Source of the DNA: Przewalskia tangutica
Taxonomy: Eukaryota; Streptophyta; Magnoliopsida; Solanales; Solanaceae
Assembly: GCA_029844215.1 (NCBI GenBank)
Contig: CM056724.1
Location: forward strand, 80,433,093 to 80,497,092
Reading direction: 5' to 3'
DNA: 64,000 bases
In this document: positions 23,548-36,042 of the stretch, piece by piece
Numbering within the stretch: the stretch's first letter is position 1
Layout: every line of letters starts with the position of its first letter
The notes under the pieces: generated by a model
Seen by the model: the letters and a program-made list of their open reading frames with translations, nothing else
Database searches by the model: none
What the model was told of the DNA's origin: nothing
Program-made: the position numbers and the translations under genes

Positions 23548-23862
23548 GCCCTCCTATTCGTCCAAAATATTTCATCTTCCGAAAATATCAATAATGGCCA
23601 AAATCTCAAAACAAAGCGGCCCCACAAAATCAGAATTTCTCCGTGGGCCCCACGTGACCATTTCCTAAATAAAATTCCATAATTCTCAAATATTCTAAGA
23701 AGTCCGAATACCAAACTGGGAATCCACCCCATTAATGAACCTTTTTCTTTTACAAAACCGAAACTTTTCCGTGAAAAATCACATCTTTCTTTCTTTCCAA
23801 TATTTCGTCAGATTCTCGCACGCACGCCCTCACATACATACCACGAACTACGGGATATAACA

Positions 23863-24845
23863 TTCTTCCTTAGAAACATTCGTCCGAATGTTCCTTCTAA
23901 GTCTCCAAACGCATTTGCGTTGGTATAGTCTCCACTACTATACTTACAAACCGATCATGCCACCAATGGCCGAATATAACATGCGCGCAAAACTCAAATC
24001 CACGCCAACGAGGAATCACCTCGACGATGTAAAAACAACACCAATTCTCGCTCCTGGTCCAAAGGATACTTCCTTCGCACCTTCACTTCACAAAAATGAT
24101 CACTTCCATCTCTTAGCACACGTTCACTTCTTTCCTTACTTGTCGACACTTCTCGAACACGAACTCTTTCCAAGATATCGCACCACACTTCCGCCATCGC
24201 TTGGGCTTTCCAAAACCTTGGAGTCACTACTCCAAACTTGGTCATCTCACTAGTTTCAATTCCCACAAAGGCCATCCCCTACCTCAAGATCCGATTCGTC
24301 GAACGATCCACGAACTCGCACGATGGTTAACTAAACTCGGGCCTAACACCTCGTGACCCTAACACAAAGCGACCACCACAAACTGACCCCACCACCATAC
24401 AGGCCGCGGGTCGACCTCAACATGGCCTCAACCCGACCCGCAACGCCAAGAAACACTAGCTCCCGATCCGAACAATCTCACTAATCACGTTTAAAACCTA
24501 GCGGTCTTCTTAGCTCAACTACCCTCTTTCGTCTCATACTACTCAGGGACTTATCCCACAAATATATCTCACTTGCACTATGCACAGCGATAAGGGTCAA
24601 ACATGAAATAATTCTTTTACCAAAGATGGCCTCGCCTCTAAGGTCTCTACGTACATATTCTAAGGCTCCCACTTTCTCTATCCCCCAATCTTACCCGGTT
24701 AACTAACCATAATTTAATCACAATTAACACAATGCTATCCAAAAAAAATAATACTTAAGATATTCGCATCTTACTATACATACAAATCTCTAGAGGGTTA
24801 AGAATATACTCAGATCTACGCTGCACTTCCCTTAGGTCGTTCTAA
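23863..24845 (-). other. Array internal region 1: polypurine tract and non-coding filler
   Basis: The right boundary of LTR-A is followed by ttcttccttag, a polypurine tract on the minus strand. Then comes ~980 bp without pol motifs. A short frame of 63-82 codons (e.g. 24481-24672, and 30050-30298 in unit 2) is shared by the copies, but this follows from their near identity. No known domain is seen. The filler is homologous to 13800-14730 in H. Confidence 0.8.
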
Positions 24846-25756
24846 TCAATCCCGCCCTGTTGGGCGCATAGCTGGGGAAGGTGATGAACTAGCCACTGAT
24901 CCCGAAGGCTGAGTCTCCACATCCGCACCACCCTTGGTTGGACAATTCCTCGCAAAATGGTCCTGCTGGCCACAAGCATAACAAGCTGTCGAAGAAGCAC
25001 GACACTCCCAAAATGACATCGACCACAACGCCACACGCGCGGGGTGGCCTCTCAAGCTAACACCCTTCCTCTCCGCACCATCAATCCACAATCGAGCCGT
25101 AGGCCGAGTCCTCCTACTAGGACACCTTTTCGACACGGCCCTCGACGGCCGCAGGTAAAACAAGAACCATCAAAAAGACGACATTCCCCGGGATGACGTT
25201 TGCCACTGTGAACACTGAGGAAAAACTGAACCCTGTGGAGGGACACTCTGCACTGGCGGAGGCGCATGTCTAATTCGGCCGAGGCGGTTCGCCTCGAGAG
25301 TTACCAAATGATCCTTCCAATCGCCCTTCTTCGCGATCTTGGTTAACTGCCGATCTCTACATCTCTCAGCCTGCCGCACGTAAGCCTGAACGCAAGCCCA
25401 GCTCATTCCTGACTGAAGAGCTACTTCTTCACAACCCTTCTTTAGATAATCATCAATACCTTTGATATATCGGTACATAAAATACTCTCTGGTTGCCAAA
25501 TCTCTTGCTAGTAACAGGGCCATCTCCTTGTAATCCATATTTTCTACTCCTAGTCGTGGAACTGAAGGTCCAGATGTCATGGCCGCAGAGAATCGCCGCC
25601 GTACAAACTTCGCCACCTTGGCGACGCCTCGTAACTCCCGCATGAAGCATCCCCCCAGGTGATGATTGGGCCTGTGCCCTTCTAACTCTCTCAGATTTAT
25701 TCGCAGCCTCCTTGCCGCTTTGCCCTTCTCGGGCCCGAGTTACTGGCGCGAGGCAT
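24846..25756 (-). pseudogene. gag: Array unit 1 gag lacking core domain (frameshifted)
   Basis: The start is the ATG complementary to 25754-25756 in the agg-cat context used by all units. Segments in order are an Ala/Ser-rich N-terminus, MDYKEMALLLARDLATREY (~25520-25580), GIDDYLKKGCEEVALQSGMSWAC (~25400-25470), a basic linker, and zinc knuckles. The knuckles include CYACGQQDHFARNC near 24940-24980. The ~145-residue Gag core present in H is missing. Several frameshifts separate the pieces, mostly at CAG/CTG/CCG sites. Confidence 0.85.
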
Positions 25757-25943
25757 AATCGTAAAAGAAAGGAATACGTTAGAGGGGTCCAACTTATAAC
25801 CTGACTCTAAATCACGATCTCGAGTGAGAAGAATGGAAACCAATCCTAAATATCCTATAGCCTCACGATTATTTGGCGTGGTGCACAACACACCGATAAT
25901 CAAGACTTACTAGATACGGTCTCAGACACTTTCCGAGGATTAA

Positions 25944-25957
25944 CTGCTCTGATACCA
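25944..25957 (-). other. Primer binding site of array unit 1
   Basis: The minus strand reads TGGTATCAGAGCAG exactly, four bases from LTR-B. It is a perfect match to the plant initiator Met tRNA type and serves as reference for the altered copies at 31575-31587, 56065-56077, 12378 and 63511. Confidence 0.95.
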
Positions 25958-25961
25958 CTTT

Positions 25962-28900
25962 TGTCACGACCCGTCCCGGGGCCCGTGACTGGTGCCTTAC
26001 CCGGGCACCCAAGTAGACATACATCAGAGTAATCAGCGTAATATAAAACAACCAAGATATGAAACAAGATAAATTGAGACATAGTTATTCGAAGAAAAGT
26101 TGTCTTTCGGCATATATATATATAAATACCCAAAATGAAATTACATCCCAACTTTACAACAGACTACAGACTCTAAGAGTTTAAAACAACAATGGCGGAC
26201 GGGCCCCGCCATACCCCAATGCAAATACCTACAACGAGGGGACCATACCAAAATGCTAAGCCTCGGAGAAGCGGAGCTTTTCCAACGCCAAACGGTGATC
26301 CTAAGAACGGGATCAAAGAGGAGTACTCTACTGCGGCATGAACGCGGCCAAGGAGGTCGATAACAGTACCAAGTATGTGAAATCAAAAATCAGAAATGAA
26401 ATCATAGTAGTCTATATAAAGCAGAGACATGTATGATAACCAAACTACGATTCACAATAAATAAGCGAATATGTCAAGTCGTGGACTCACGCCTCAAAGT
26501 CATCACTCAAATATAACAATGGGTCTCACGCCCACAACATCAATCATGCCCGTGGAATACCTTCCTCACCGGCAGCCTATGATATAAAAGCACCAAGGAA
26601 TACACTCAACACGAGTCCTACCGTGACATCATAAAACCGCACGGTAAGTGCGAAGGCATAGCCGACTACTAAAACCTACAAGACAAACAAGGTCGTAAAT
26701 CGTATCATGAGATCTGTCTGCACCGTCACATGATCAAAGCCGCCACTCGCCAAAGATCTAATGCGCGTCTAGCCACCGGAACTTCTCGCAGCTCGCATAG
26801 GCCACTCCAATGGCCCGCATGAGGTATTCCCGCGTCGAGGGTAGCTACTCCCGGCAGCCGCCCGGACTCGCCGTCCGCGTGGCCACATAGACCGCATGAC
26901 CACAAGCGGCCGCACACTAACACGGAACTCCCGCAGCCCGCATAGGCCACATGCACCGCATAAGGTATTCTCGAATCATAGGTCACACAGACCCGCCTGA
27001 GTCTACCCCGCATCGGAGGGCAGCTTAACCCCCGGAATCATGAGTGATATAATACTAACATAACAGCTTATAGTTAAACAACCTAAGCACAACAAGGGAA
27101 AACCCCTTTACACAAACATAACAAAATACTAACTCACGTAGCATCCTAACATGTTTACTTATCAAGTCAACAAGAAAGTATTACAAGACTATCACAAATC
27201 AACACAATCAAGTTATTCACAGAAGGTACTTTCTACTTTATGTTAACAAGTTCGGGTTTTTAGCCCCAAAGTACTTCATGTATTATTCTTTTAAAAGATC
27301 CGTTTCTTTCACAAAAGTCACACAATACCCGTAGTATAAAAAATAGAGTGACTATCTTTTGAAGTAAACCAAAACAATTCCCTTTGTAAAATCAAGTAAC
27401 AACATTATTCTTATAAAATCAAGTACTCATTACTCGCGAATGAGGTTTTACAACATTTTTACCAAAACGTTACATATCAAGTCAATTAGGTTAAGTCTCT
27501 TAACTTCTACAATCAATAAACTATTCCTCTACCTACATAGAGTCGTTATAACTAACTTCCCATAAAGCTATTATAACACCCTATGTTTTTAAACCAACCA
27601 AATTCATTTAACACATGTACGTCTACCGTGCTACATAGTTTACAAAACATCATGCTAGAAAGGATAGGAAGAGGTTCACATACCTCGCGACGATTATCGA
27701 CAAAAAGCAAAACGCTCCAAGTACTTCAACCCGTCGACTACTCCTTAAGCCAAGTAGATCACGTCACACGTAGTACTCCACTCCTAAAATGGTCATAGTA
27801 CTTCTATTAAACCTTACTCATCATTGAAGACTTATACCAATACAGAGCCCTCTAATTCTACGGAAAATTCGGCAGCACTTCCCCCGTTTTTACTCACTTT
27901 TCCATCTTTCTCCAAGGCCCGAATAACCGTAATATATATACCATATATATATAAGGCGTAATAATTAAACAACATAAAGAAGGGGATTACACGCCCAAAC
28001 GGTAACGCGGTTTACTATCACGCCTCCATAATAACAATAAGTAAAGGAAGGGGATTACGCACCCAACCGGTAACGCGGTTTACTATCTCGCCTCCATAAT
28101 AACAATAAGTAAAGGAAGGGGATTACGCGCCCAACCGGTAACGCGGTTTACTATCACGCCTTCATAACAATTCAGTAATTAAAAAGGGGATCATACGCCC
28201 AAACGGAACGCGATTGAAAAATCTTCCCCTTAACAGAAATGTAAATACAGTCCAATGTAAATACAGTCCAAAGTAAATACAGTTCAAAGTAAGTACAGTC
28301 CTTAAGTTGGGGTCCTTGGCCAACTTTGTCCATTTTATTTATCCAATTTACTCATTAGTCATCCAACTTATATTTCCATTCTTAATATAAGTTATAGTTA
28401 CTTTGTTAATTACTTCTTCACAAGTAAGATACATTTTTACCATTTTAATGGCAAACGGCCAATCCTTTCTTTTAACAAGTTAACAAGATCCAACTCTTCC
28501 AAACTTTACTCCATATATTATATATTCATAATATACTTATAATATATGTATATTGACCAAATCACAAAGAGGTTTAAGTTTCACTACCTCAAATAGCCCA
28601 AAAAAATATCCAAGTTCTTAAAGTCGATCCAAGCAAGTCTTAGCTCCAAATCTTTACGTTCCAATCCGCTACAAGCAACCCATAGAAGCTCCTAACCAAC
28701 TTCTCTTCAAGAACCAACTCCAAAAAGTGAAGAACACTTAGGGTTTCAAAGAGGACAACTTTCGGCCAAGGCACAAATAGAGGTTAGGGGTGTGAAATCT
28801 TTTCCAACTCTTGGTACACAATCTTCCTAACACCTTAGGGAAGAACACTTAGGAGTTTAAGAGTTGTTGGACAAATTTTGCTCAAGAAATGGCACCATGG

Positions 28901-29476
28901 CCGAGAGCTCTAGGTCAAGGAGAAGGAGGGAATTTCTTGTCTTGAAATGTCTAAGTGTGGGAGATTTCATCAACTAAGGGTGCATATATAGGACAACCAA
29001 GGGATAGGATGAAGGCAAGTGTGTAGAGATTGAGGACAAGTGTGTGTGGGTCCCACAAGCCACTTGTCCACACTAAAATATCTTGCAAGACAAGGCCACT
29101 TGTCTTGCCACTATCTTGCCCAAATCGCCAAGAGCCACCTAGGGGTGACACGTGTCGCCTCCTATTCGCCCAAAATATTTCATCTTCGAAAATATCAATA
29201 ATGGCCAAAATCTCAAAAACAAAGCGGGCCCCACAAAACCGTAAATTTCTCCCGTGGGCCCCACGTGACCATTTCCGGAAATAAAATTCCATAATTCTCA
29301 AATATTCTAAGAAGTCCGAATACCAAATCTGGGAATCCAATTCCCATTAATGAACCTTTTTCTTTTACAAAAACCGGAAACTTTTAATCGAAAAATCACA
29401 TCTTTCTTTCTTTCCAATATTTCGCGATTCTCGCACGACGTCCTCACATACATACCACGAACTACGGGATATAACA
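25962..29476 (-). repeat. Array LTR-B (3.5 kb)
   Basis: It has the same blocks as LTR-A, with the TGTCACGACCCG and GATATAACA termini. It shares with LTR-A the base variants gtcgactactcc (27733), acgtcacacg and gatacattttt. It has a 22-bp deletion near 27490 relative to LTR-A. The TATA box is at 28982-28992, the G-box palindrome at 29147-29156 and the 68-bp minisatellite at 27977-28210. It serves at once as 5' LTR of unit 1 and 3' LTR of unit 2. Confidence 0.93.
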
Positions 29477-30465
29477 TTCTTCCTTAGAAACATTCGTCGA
29501 ATGTTCCTTCTAAGTCTCCAAACGCATTTGCGTTGGTATAGTCTCCACTACTATACTTACAAAACCGATCATGCCACCAATGGCCAGAATATAACATGTG
29601 CGCAAAACTCAAATCCACGCCAACGAGGAATCACCTCGACGATGTAAAAACAACACCAATTCTCGCTCCTGGTCCAAAGGATACTTCCTTCGCACCTTCA
29701 CTTCACAAAAATGATCACTTCCATCTCTTAGCACACGTTCACTTCTTTCCTTACTTGTCGTACACTTCTCGAACACCGAACTCTTTCGATAATGCACCAT
29801 ACTTCAGTCATCGCTTCAGTTTCCAAAACCTTGGAGTCACTACCTCCAAACTTGGTCATCTCACTAGTTTCAATTCCCACAAAGGCCATCCCCGGCCCTC
29901 ACGATCCGATTCTGGTCGAACGCATCCACGAACTCGTACGATGGTTAACTAAACCTGGGCCTAACACCCTCGTGACCCTAACACAAAGCGGGACCACCAC
30001 AAACTGACCCCACCACCATACAGGCCGCGGGTCGACCCTCAACATGGCCTCAACCCGACCCGGCAACGCGCAAAACACTAGCTCCCCGATCCGGAACAAT
30101 CTCACTAATCACGTTACGAAAACCTAGCGGTCTTCTTAGCTCAACTACCCTCTTTCGTCTCATACTACTCAGGGACTTATCCCACAAATATATCTCACTT
30201 GCACTATGCACAGCGATAAGGGTCAAACATGAAATAATTCTTTTACCAAAGATGGCCTCGCCTCTAAGGTCTCTACGTACATATTCTAAGGCTCCCACTT
30301 TCTCTATCCCCCAATCTTACCCGGTTAACTAACCATAATTTAATCACAATTAACACAATGCTATCCAAAAAAAATAATACTTAAGATATTCGCATCTTAC
30401 TATACATACAAATCTCTAGAGGGTTAAGAATATACCAGATCTACGCCGCACTTCCTTAGGTCGTT
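29477..30465 (-). other. Array internal region 2: polypurine tract and non-coding filler
   Basis: It has the same content as 23863-24845. The 82-codon minus-strand frame at 30050-30298 and the 68-codon frame at 29899-30105 are repeated in units 3 and 4. Neither resembles a known family. Confidence 0.8.
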
Positions 30466-31389
30466 CTAATCAATCCATACTGTCATGCATAGCTGGGGAA
30501 GGTGATGAACTAGCCACTGATCCCGAAGGCTGAGTCTCCACATCCGCACCACCCTTGGTTGGACAATTCCTCGCAAAATGGTCCTGCTGGCCACAAGCAT
30601 AACAAGCTGTCGAAGAAGCACGACACTCCCCAAAATGACATCGACCACAACGGCCACACCAAGGTGGGGGTGGCCTCCTCTGGCTAACACCCCTTCCTCT
30701 CCGCACCACTGAATCCACAACTGAGCTGGTAGGCCGAGTCCTCCTACTAGGACACCTTTTCGACACATGGCCCTGACGGCCGCAGGTAAAACAAGAACCA
30801 TCAAAAAGACGACATTCCCCGGGATGACGTTTGCCACACTGTGAACACTGAGGAAAATCAACCCCGTGGAGGACACTCGGCAGCGGAGGCGCATGTCTAA
30901 CTGGCCACGAGGCGGTTCGCCTCGAGAGTTACCAAATGATCCTTCCAATCGGGCCCTCTTCTGCTGATCTTGGTTAATCTGTCGATCTCTACATCTCTCA
31001 GCCTGCCGCACGTAAGCCTGAACGCAAGCCCAGCTCATTCCTGACTGAAGAGCTACTTCTTCACAACCCTTCTTTAGATAATCATCAATACCTTTGATAT
31101 ATCGGTACATAAAATACTCTCTGGTTGCCAAATCCCTTGCTAGTAACAGGGCCATCTCCTTGTAATCCATATTTTCTACTCCTAGTCGTGGAACTGAAGG
31201 TCCAGATGTCATGGCCGCAGTAGGAATCGCCGCCGCGTAAACTCTGCTTCTTGGCGGCGCCTCGTAACTCCCTCGCATGAAGCATCCCCCCAGGTGATGA
31301 TTGGGCCTGTGCCCTTCTAACTCTCTCAGATTTATTCGCAGCCTCCTTGGCCGCCTTGCCTTCGGGCCCGAGTTACTGGCGCGAGGCAT
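30466..31389 (-). pseudogene. gag: Array unit 2 gag lacking core domain (longest open copy)
   Basis: The ATG complement is at 31387-31389. One frame (30466-31425) runs open for 319 codons through the gag region. It passes through a changed frame at its N-terminal and C-terminal parts, so it is not a true full-length Gag. The middle is in the correct frame: MDYKEMALLLARDLATREY, then MYRYIKGIDDYLKKGCEEV, then GMSWACVQAYVRQAERCRD. The knuckle part is read correctly in the adjacent frame (30470-30766: CYACGQQDHFARNCP, with CGRCHFGEC upstream). There is no Gag core and no pol. Confidence 0.85.
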
Positions 31390-31574
31390 AATCGTAAAAG
31401 AAAGGAATACGTTAGAGGGGTCCAACTTATAACACAGCTCTAAATCACGATCTCAGAGTGAGAAGAATGGAAACCAATCCTAAATATCCTATAGCCTCCT
31501 GATTATTTGGCGTGGTGCACAACACACCGATAATCAAGACTTACTAGATACGGTTCAGACACTTTCCGAGGATT

Positions 31575-31587
31575 AATCGCTCGATAC
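31575..31587 (-). other. Primer binding site of array unit 2 (altered)
   Basis: The minus strand gives TGGTATCGAGCGA where unit 1 has TGGTATCAGAGCAG. Both CAG positions are shortened or altered, and the flanks are the same. Confidence 0.85.
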
Positions 31588-31593
31588 CACTTT

Positions 31594-34500
31594 TGTCACG
31601 ACCGTCCGGGGCCGTGATCGTGCCTTACGGGGCACCCAAGTAGTCATACATCGAGTAATCGGGAATATAAAACAACCAAGATATGAAACAAGATAAATTG
31701 AGACATAGTTATCTCAAGAAAAGTTGTCTTTCGCATATATATATATAAATACCCAAAATGAGCGATTCATCCCAACTTTACAGCGGGACTACTGCACTTA
31801 AGAGTTTAAAAACAACAATGGCGGGACGGGGCCCCGCCATACCTGAATGCAAATACCTACAACGGCAGGGACCATACCAAAATGCTAAGCCTCGGAGAAG
31901 CGGAGCTTTTCCAACGCCAAACGGTGATCCTAAGAACGGGATCAACGGTAGGAGTACCTCTACTGCGGCGTGAGCGCAGCCCGGGAGGTCGACAACGGTA
32001 CCAAGTATGTGAACGAAAATATCAGAAATGAAATCATAGTAGTCTATATAAAGCGGGAGACATGTATGATAACCAAACTACGATCACAATAAATAGCGAT
32101 CATGTCAAGTCGGGGACTCACGCCTCAAAGTCATCACTCAAATATAACAATGGGTCTCACGCCCACAACATCAATCATGCGTGGAATACCTTCCTCACCG
32201 GCGATCTATGATATAAAAGCACCAAGGAATACACACGAACACCGTGTCCTACCAGTGACATCATAAAACCGCACGGTAAGTACGAAGGCATAGCCGACTA
32301 CTAAAACCCACAAGATAAACAAGGTCGTAAATCAGATCATGAGATCTGTCTGACCACATGATCAAAGCCGCCACTCGCGCGAAGATCTAATGTCGCGTCT
32401 AGCCACGAACTTCTCGCAGCCCGCATAGGCCACTCGATGGCCCGCATGAGGTATTCCCTGCATCGAGGGTAGCTACTCCCCGGCAGCGTCCTGGACTCGC
32501 CGTCCGCATGGCCACATAGACCGCATGACCACAAGGGTCGCACACTAACCTGGAACTCCCGCAGTTCCGCATAGGCCACACAGACCCGCATAAGGTATTC
32601 TCGAATCATAGGTCACACAGACCCGCCTGAGTCTACCCCGACGAGGGCTTAACCGGAATCATATCATATAATACTAACATAACTTATAGTTAAACAACCT
32701 AAGCACAACAAGGGAAAACCCCTTTACACAAACATCACAAGATACTAACTCACGTAGCATCCTAACATGTTTACTTATCAAGTCAACAAGAAAGTATTAC
32801 AAGACTATCACAAATCAACACAATCAAGTTATTCACACAAGGTACTTTCTACTTTATGTTAACAAGTTCGGGTTTTTAGCCCCAAAGTACTTCATGTATT
32901 ATTCTTTTAAAAGATCCGTTTCTTTCACAAAAGTCACACAATACCCGTAGTATAAAAAATAGAGTGACTATCTTTTGAAGTAAACCAAAACAATTCCCTT
33001 TGTAAAATCAAGTAACAACATTATTCTTATAAAATCAAGTACTCATTACTCGCGAATGAGGTTTTACAACATTTTTATCAAAACGTTACATATCAAGTCA
33101 ATTAGGTTAAGTCTCTTATCTTTCGAGATCAAGTCTCTTAACTTCTACAATCAATAAACCATTCCTCTACCTACATAGAGTCGTTATAACTAACTTCCCA
33201 TAAAGCTATTATAACACCCTATGTTTTTAAACCAACCAAATTCATTTAACACATGTACGTCTACCGTGCTACATAGTTTACAAAACATCATGCTAGAAAG
33301 GATAGGAAGAGGTTCACATACCTCGCGACGATTATCGACAAAAAGCAAAACGCTCCAAGTACTTCAACCCGTCGGCTACTCCTTAAGCCAAGTAGATCAC
33401 GCCACACGTAGTACTCCACTCCTAAAATGGTCATAGTACTTCTATCAAACCTTACTCATCATTGAAGACTTATACCAAAGCCCTCTAATTCTACGGAAAA
33501 TTCGGCAGCACTTCCCCCGTTTTTACTCACTTTTCCATCTTTCTCCAAGGCCCGAATAACCGTAATATATATACCATATATATATATAAGGCGTAATAAT
33601 TAAACAACATAAAGAAGGGGATTACACGCCCAAACGGTAACGCGGTTTACTATCACGCCTCCATAATAACAATAAGTAAAGGAAGGGGATTACGCGCCCA
33701 ACCGTGCGGTTTACTATCACGCCCATAATAACAATAAGTAAAGGAAGGGATTACGCCCAACCGTAACGCGTTTACTATCACGCCTTCATAACAATTCAAT
33801 AATTAAAAAGGGATCACACGCCAAACGAACGCGATTGAAAAATCTTCCCAATGTAAATGTAAATACCCAATGTAAATACACCAAAGTAAATACGATCAAA
33901 GTAAATCTGATCCTTAAGTTGGGGTCCTTGGCCAACTTTGTCCATTTTATTTATCCAATTTACTCATTAGTCATCCAACTTATATTTCCATTCTTAATAT
34001 AAGTTATAGTTACTTTGTTAATTACTTCTTCACAAGTAAGATACGTTTTTACCATTTTAATGGCAAACGGCCAATCCTTTCTTTTAACAAGATCCAACTC
34101 TTCCAAACTTTACTCCATATATTATATATTCATAATATACTTATAATATATTTATATTGACCAAATCACAAAGAGGTTTAAGTTTCACTACCTCAAATAG
34201 CCCAAAAAAATATCCAAGTTCTTAAAGTCGCTCCAAGCAAGTCTTAGCTCCAAATCTTTACGTTCCAATCCGCTACAAGCAACCCATAGAAGCTTCTAAC
34301 CAACTTCTCTTCAAGAACCAACTCCAAAAAGTGAAGAACACTTAGGGTTTCAAAGAGGACAACTTTCGGCCAAGGCACAAATAGAGGTTAGGGGTGTGAA
34401 ATCTTTTCCAACTCTTGGTACACAATCTTCCTAACACCTTAGGGAAGAACACTTAGGAGTTTAAGAGTTGTTGGACAAATTTTGCTCAAGAAATGGCACC

Positions 34501-35083
34501 ATGGCCGAGAGCTCTAGGTCAAGGGAGAAGGGAGGGAATTTCTTGTCTTGAAATGTCTAAGTGTGGGAGATTTCATCAACTAAGGGTGCATATATAGGAC
34601 AACCAAGGGATAGGATGAAGGCAAGTGTGTGGTAGAGATTGAGGACAAGTGTGTGTGGGTCCCACAAGCCACTTGTCCACACTAAAAATATCTTGCAAGA
34701 CAAGGCCACTTGTCTTGCCCAAATCGGCCAAGAGCCACCTAGGGGGTGACACGTGTCGCCGTCCTATTCGTCCAAAATATTTCATCTTCCGAAAATATCC
34801 ATAATGGCCAAAATCTCAAAAACAAAGAGGGCCCCACAAAACCGTAAATTTCTCCCGTGGGCCCCACGTGACCATTTCCGGAAATAAAATTCCATAATTC
34901 TCAAATATTCTAAGAAGTCCGAATACCAAATCTGGGAATCCAATTCCCATTAATGAACCTTTTTCTTTTACAAAAACCGGAAACTTTTCCGTCGAAAAAT
35001 CACATCTTTCTTTCTTTCCAATATTTACGCCAGATTCTCGCACGCACGTCCTCACATACATACCACGAACTACGGGTATAACA
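31594..35083 (-). repeat. Array LTR-C (3.49 kb)
   Basis: The left terminus is TGTCACGACCGTCC, with shortened C and G runs. The right terminus is GGGTATAACA. It has the second set of variants: gtcggctactcc, acgccacacg, ctatcaaacc and gatacgttttt, shared with LTR-D and mostly with LTR-E. Many small indels lie at CHG-type sites (e.g. 33700-33910). The TATA box is at 34588-34598, the palindrome at 34748-34757 and the minisatellite at 33612-33835. Confidence 0.93.
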
Positions 35084-36042
35084 TTCTTCCTTAGAAACAT
35101 TCGTCGAATGTTCCTTCTAAGTCTCCAAACGCATTTACGTTGGTATAGTCTCCACTACTATACTTACAAACCGATCATGCCACCAATGGCCAGAATATAA
35201 CATGTGCGCAAAACTCAAATCCACGCCAACGAGGAATCACCTCAACGATGTACAAACAACACCAATTCTCGCTCCTGGTCCAAAGGATACTTCCTTCCGA
35301 CCTTCACTTCACAAAAATGATCACTTCCATCTCTTAGCACACGCTCACTTCTTTCCTTACTTGTCGTACACTTCGAACACGAACTCTTTCGATATCGTAC
35401 CACACTTCGCCATCGCCTGGTTTCCAAAACCTTGGAGTCACTACCTCCAAACTTGGTCATCTCACTAGTTTCAATTCCCACAAAGGCCATCCCCGGCCCT
35501 CACGATCCGATTCTGGTCGAACGCATCCACGAACTCGTACGATGGTTAACTAAACCTGGGCCTAACACCCTCGTGACCCTAACACAAAGCGGGACCACCA
35601 CAAACTGACCCCACCACCATACAGGCCGCGGGTCGACCCTCAACATGGCCTCAACCCGACCCGGCAACGCGCAAAACACTAGCTCCCCGATCCGGAACAA
35701 TCTCACTAATCACGTTACGAAAACCTAGCGGTCTTCTTAGCTCAACTACCCTCTTTCGTCTCCTACTACTCAGGGACTTATCCCACAAATATATCTCACG
35801 TGCACTATGCACAGCGATAAGGGTCAAACATGAAATAATTCTTTTACCAAAGATGGCCTCGCCTCTAAGGTCTCTACGTACATATTCTAAGGCTCCCACT
35901 TTCTCTATCCCCCAATCTTACCCGGTTAACTAACCATAATTTAATCACAATTAACACAATGCTATCCAAAAAAAATAATACTTAAGATATTCGCATCTTA
36001 CTATACATACAAATCTCTAGAGGGTTAAGAATATACCTGTAT
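35084..36042 (-). other. Array internal region 3: polypurine tract and non-coding filler
   Basis: It carries the same segments as the other units. Variants ctcctactactc (35762) and tctcacgtgcac are shared with unit 4, while units 1 and 2 read ctcatactactc and tctcacttgcac. Confidence 0.8.

Larger units (their letters stand above)
20315..23862 (-). repeat. Array LTR-A (3' outermost LTR, 3.55 kb)
   Basis: It begins TGTCACGACCCG at the left and ends GGGATATAACA at the right. Blocks from left: the conserved 3' block, a GC-rich ccgcatgaggtattc repeat (21120-21400), a 780-bp AT-rich stretch nearly identical in all copies, a 68-bp minisatellite (22372-22590), ~16-bp aaagtaaatacagtcc repeats (22625-22690), and U3 with TATA and G-box. 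A 71-codon frame at 21968-22183 recurs identically in every copy. It lies in LTR leader and has no protein features. Confidence 0.93.

Noticed and set aside
25944..25957. tRNA gene
   Set aside because: Only the 3'-end complement of initiator Met tRNA is present; there is no tRNA body or A/B boxes. It is a primer binding site.
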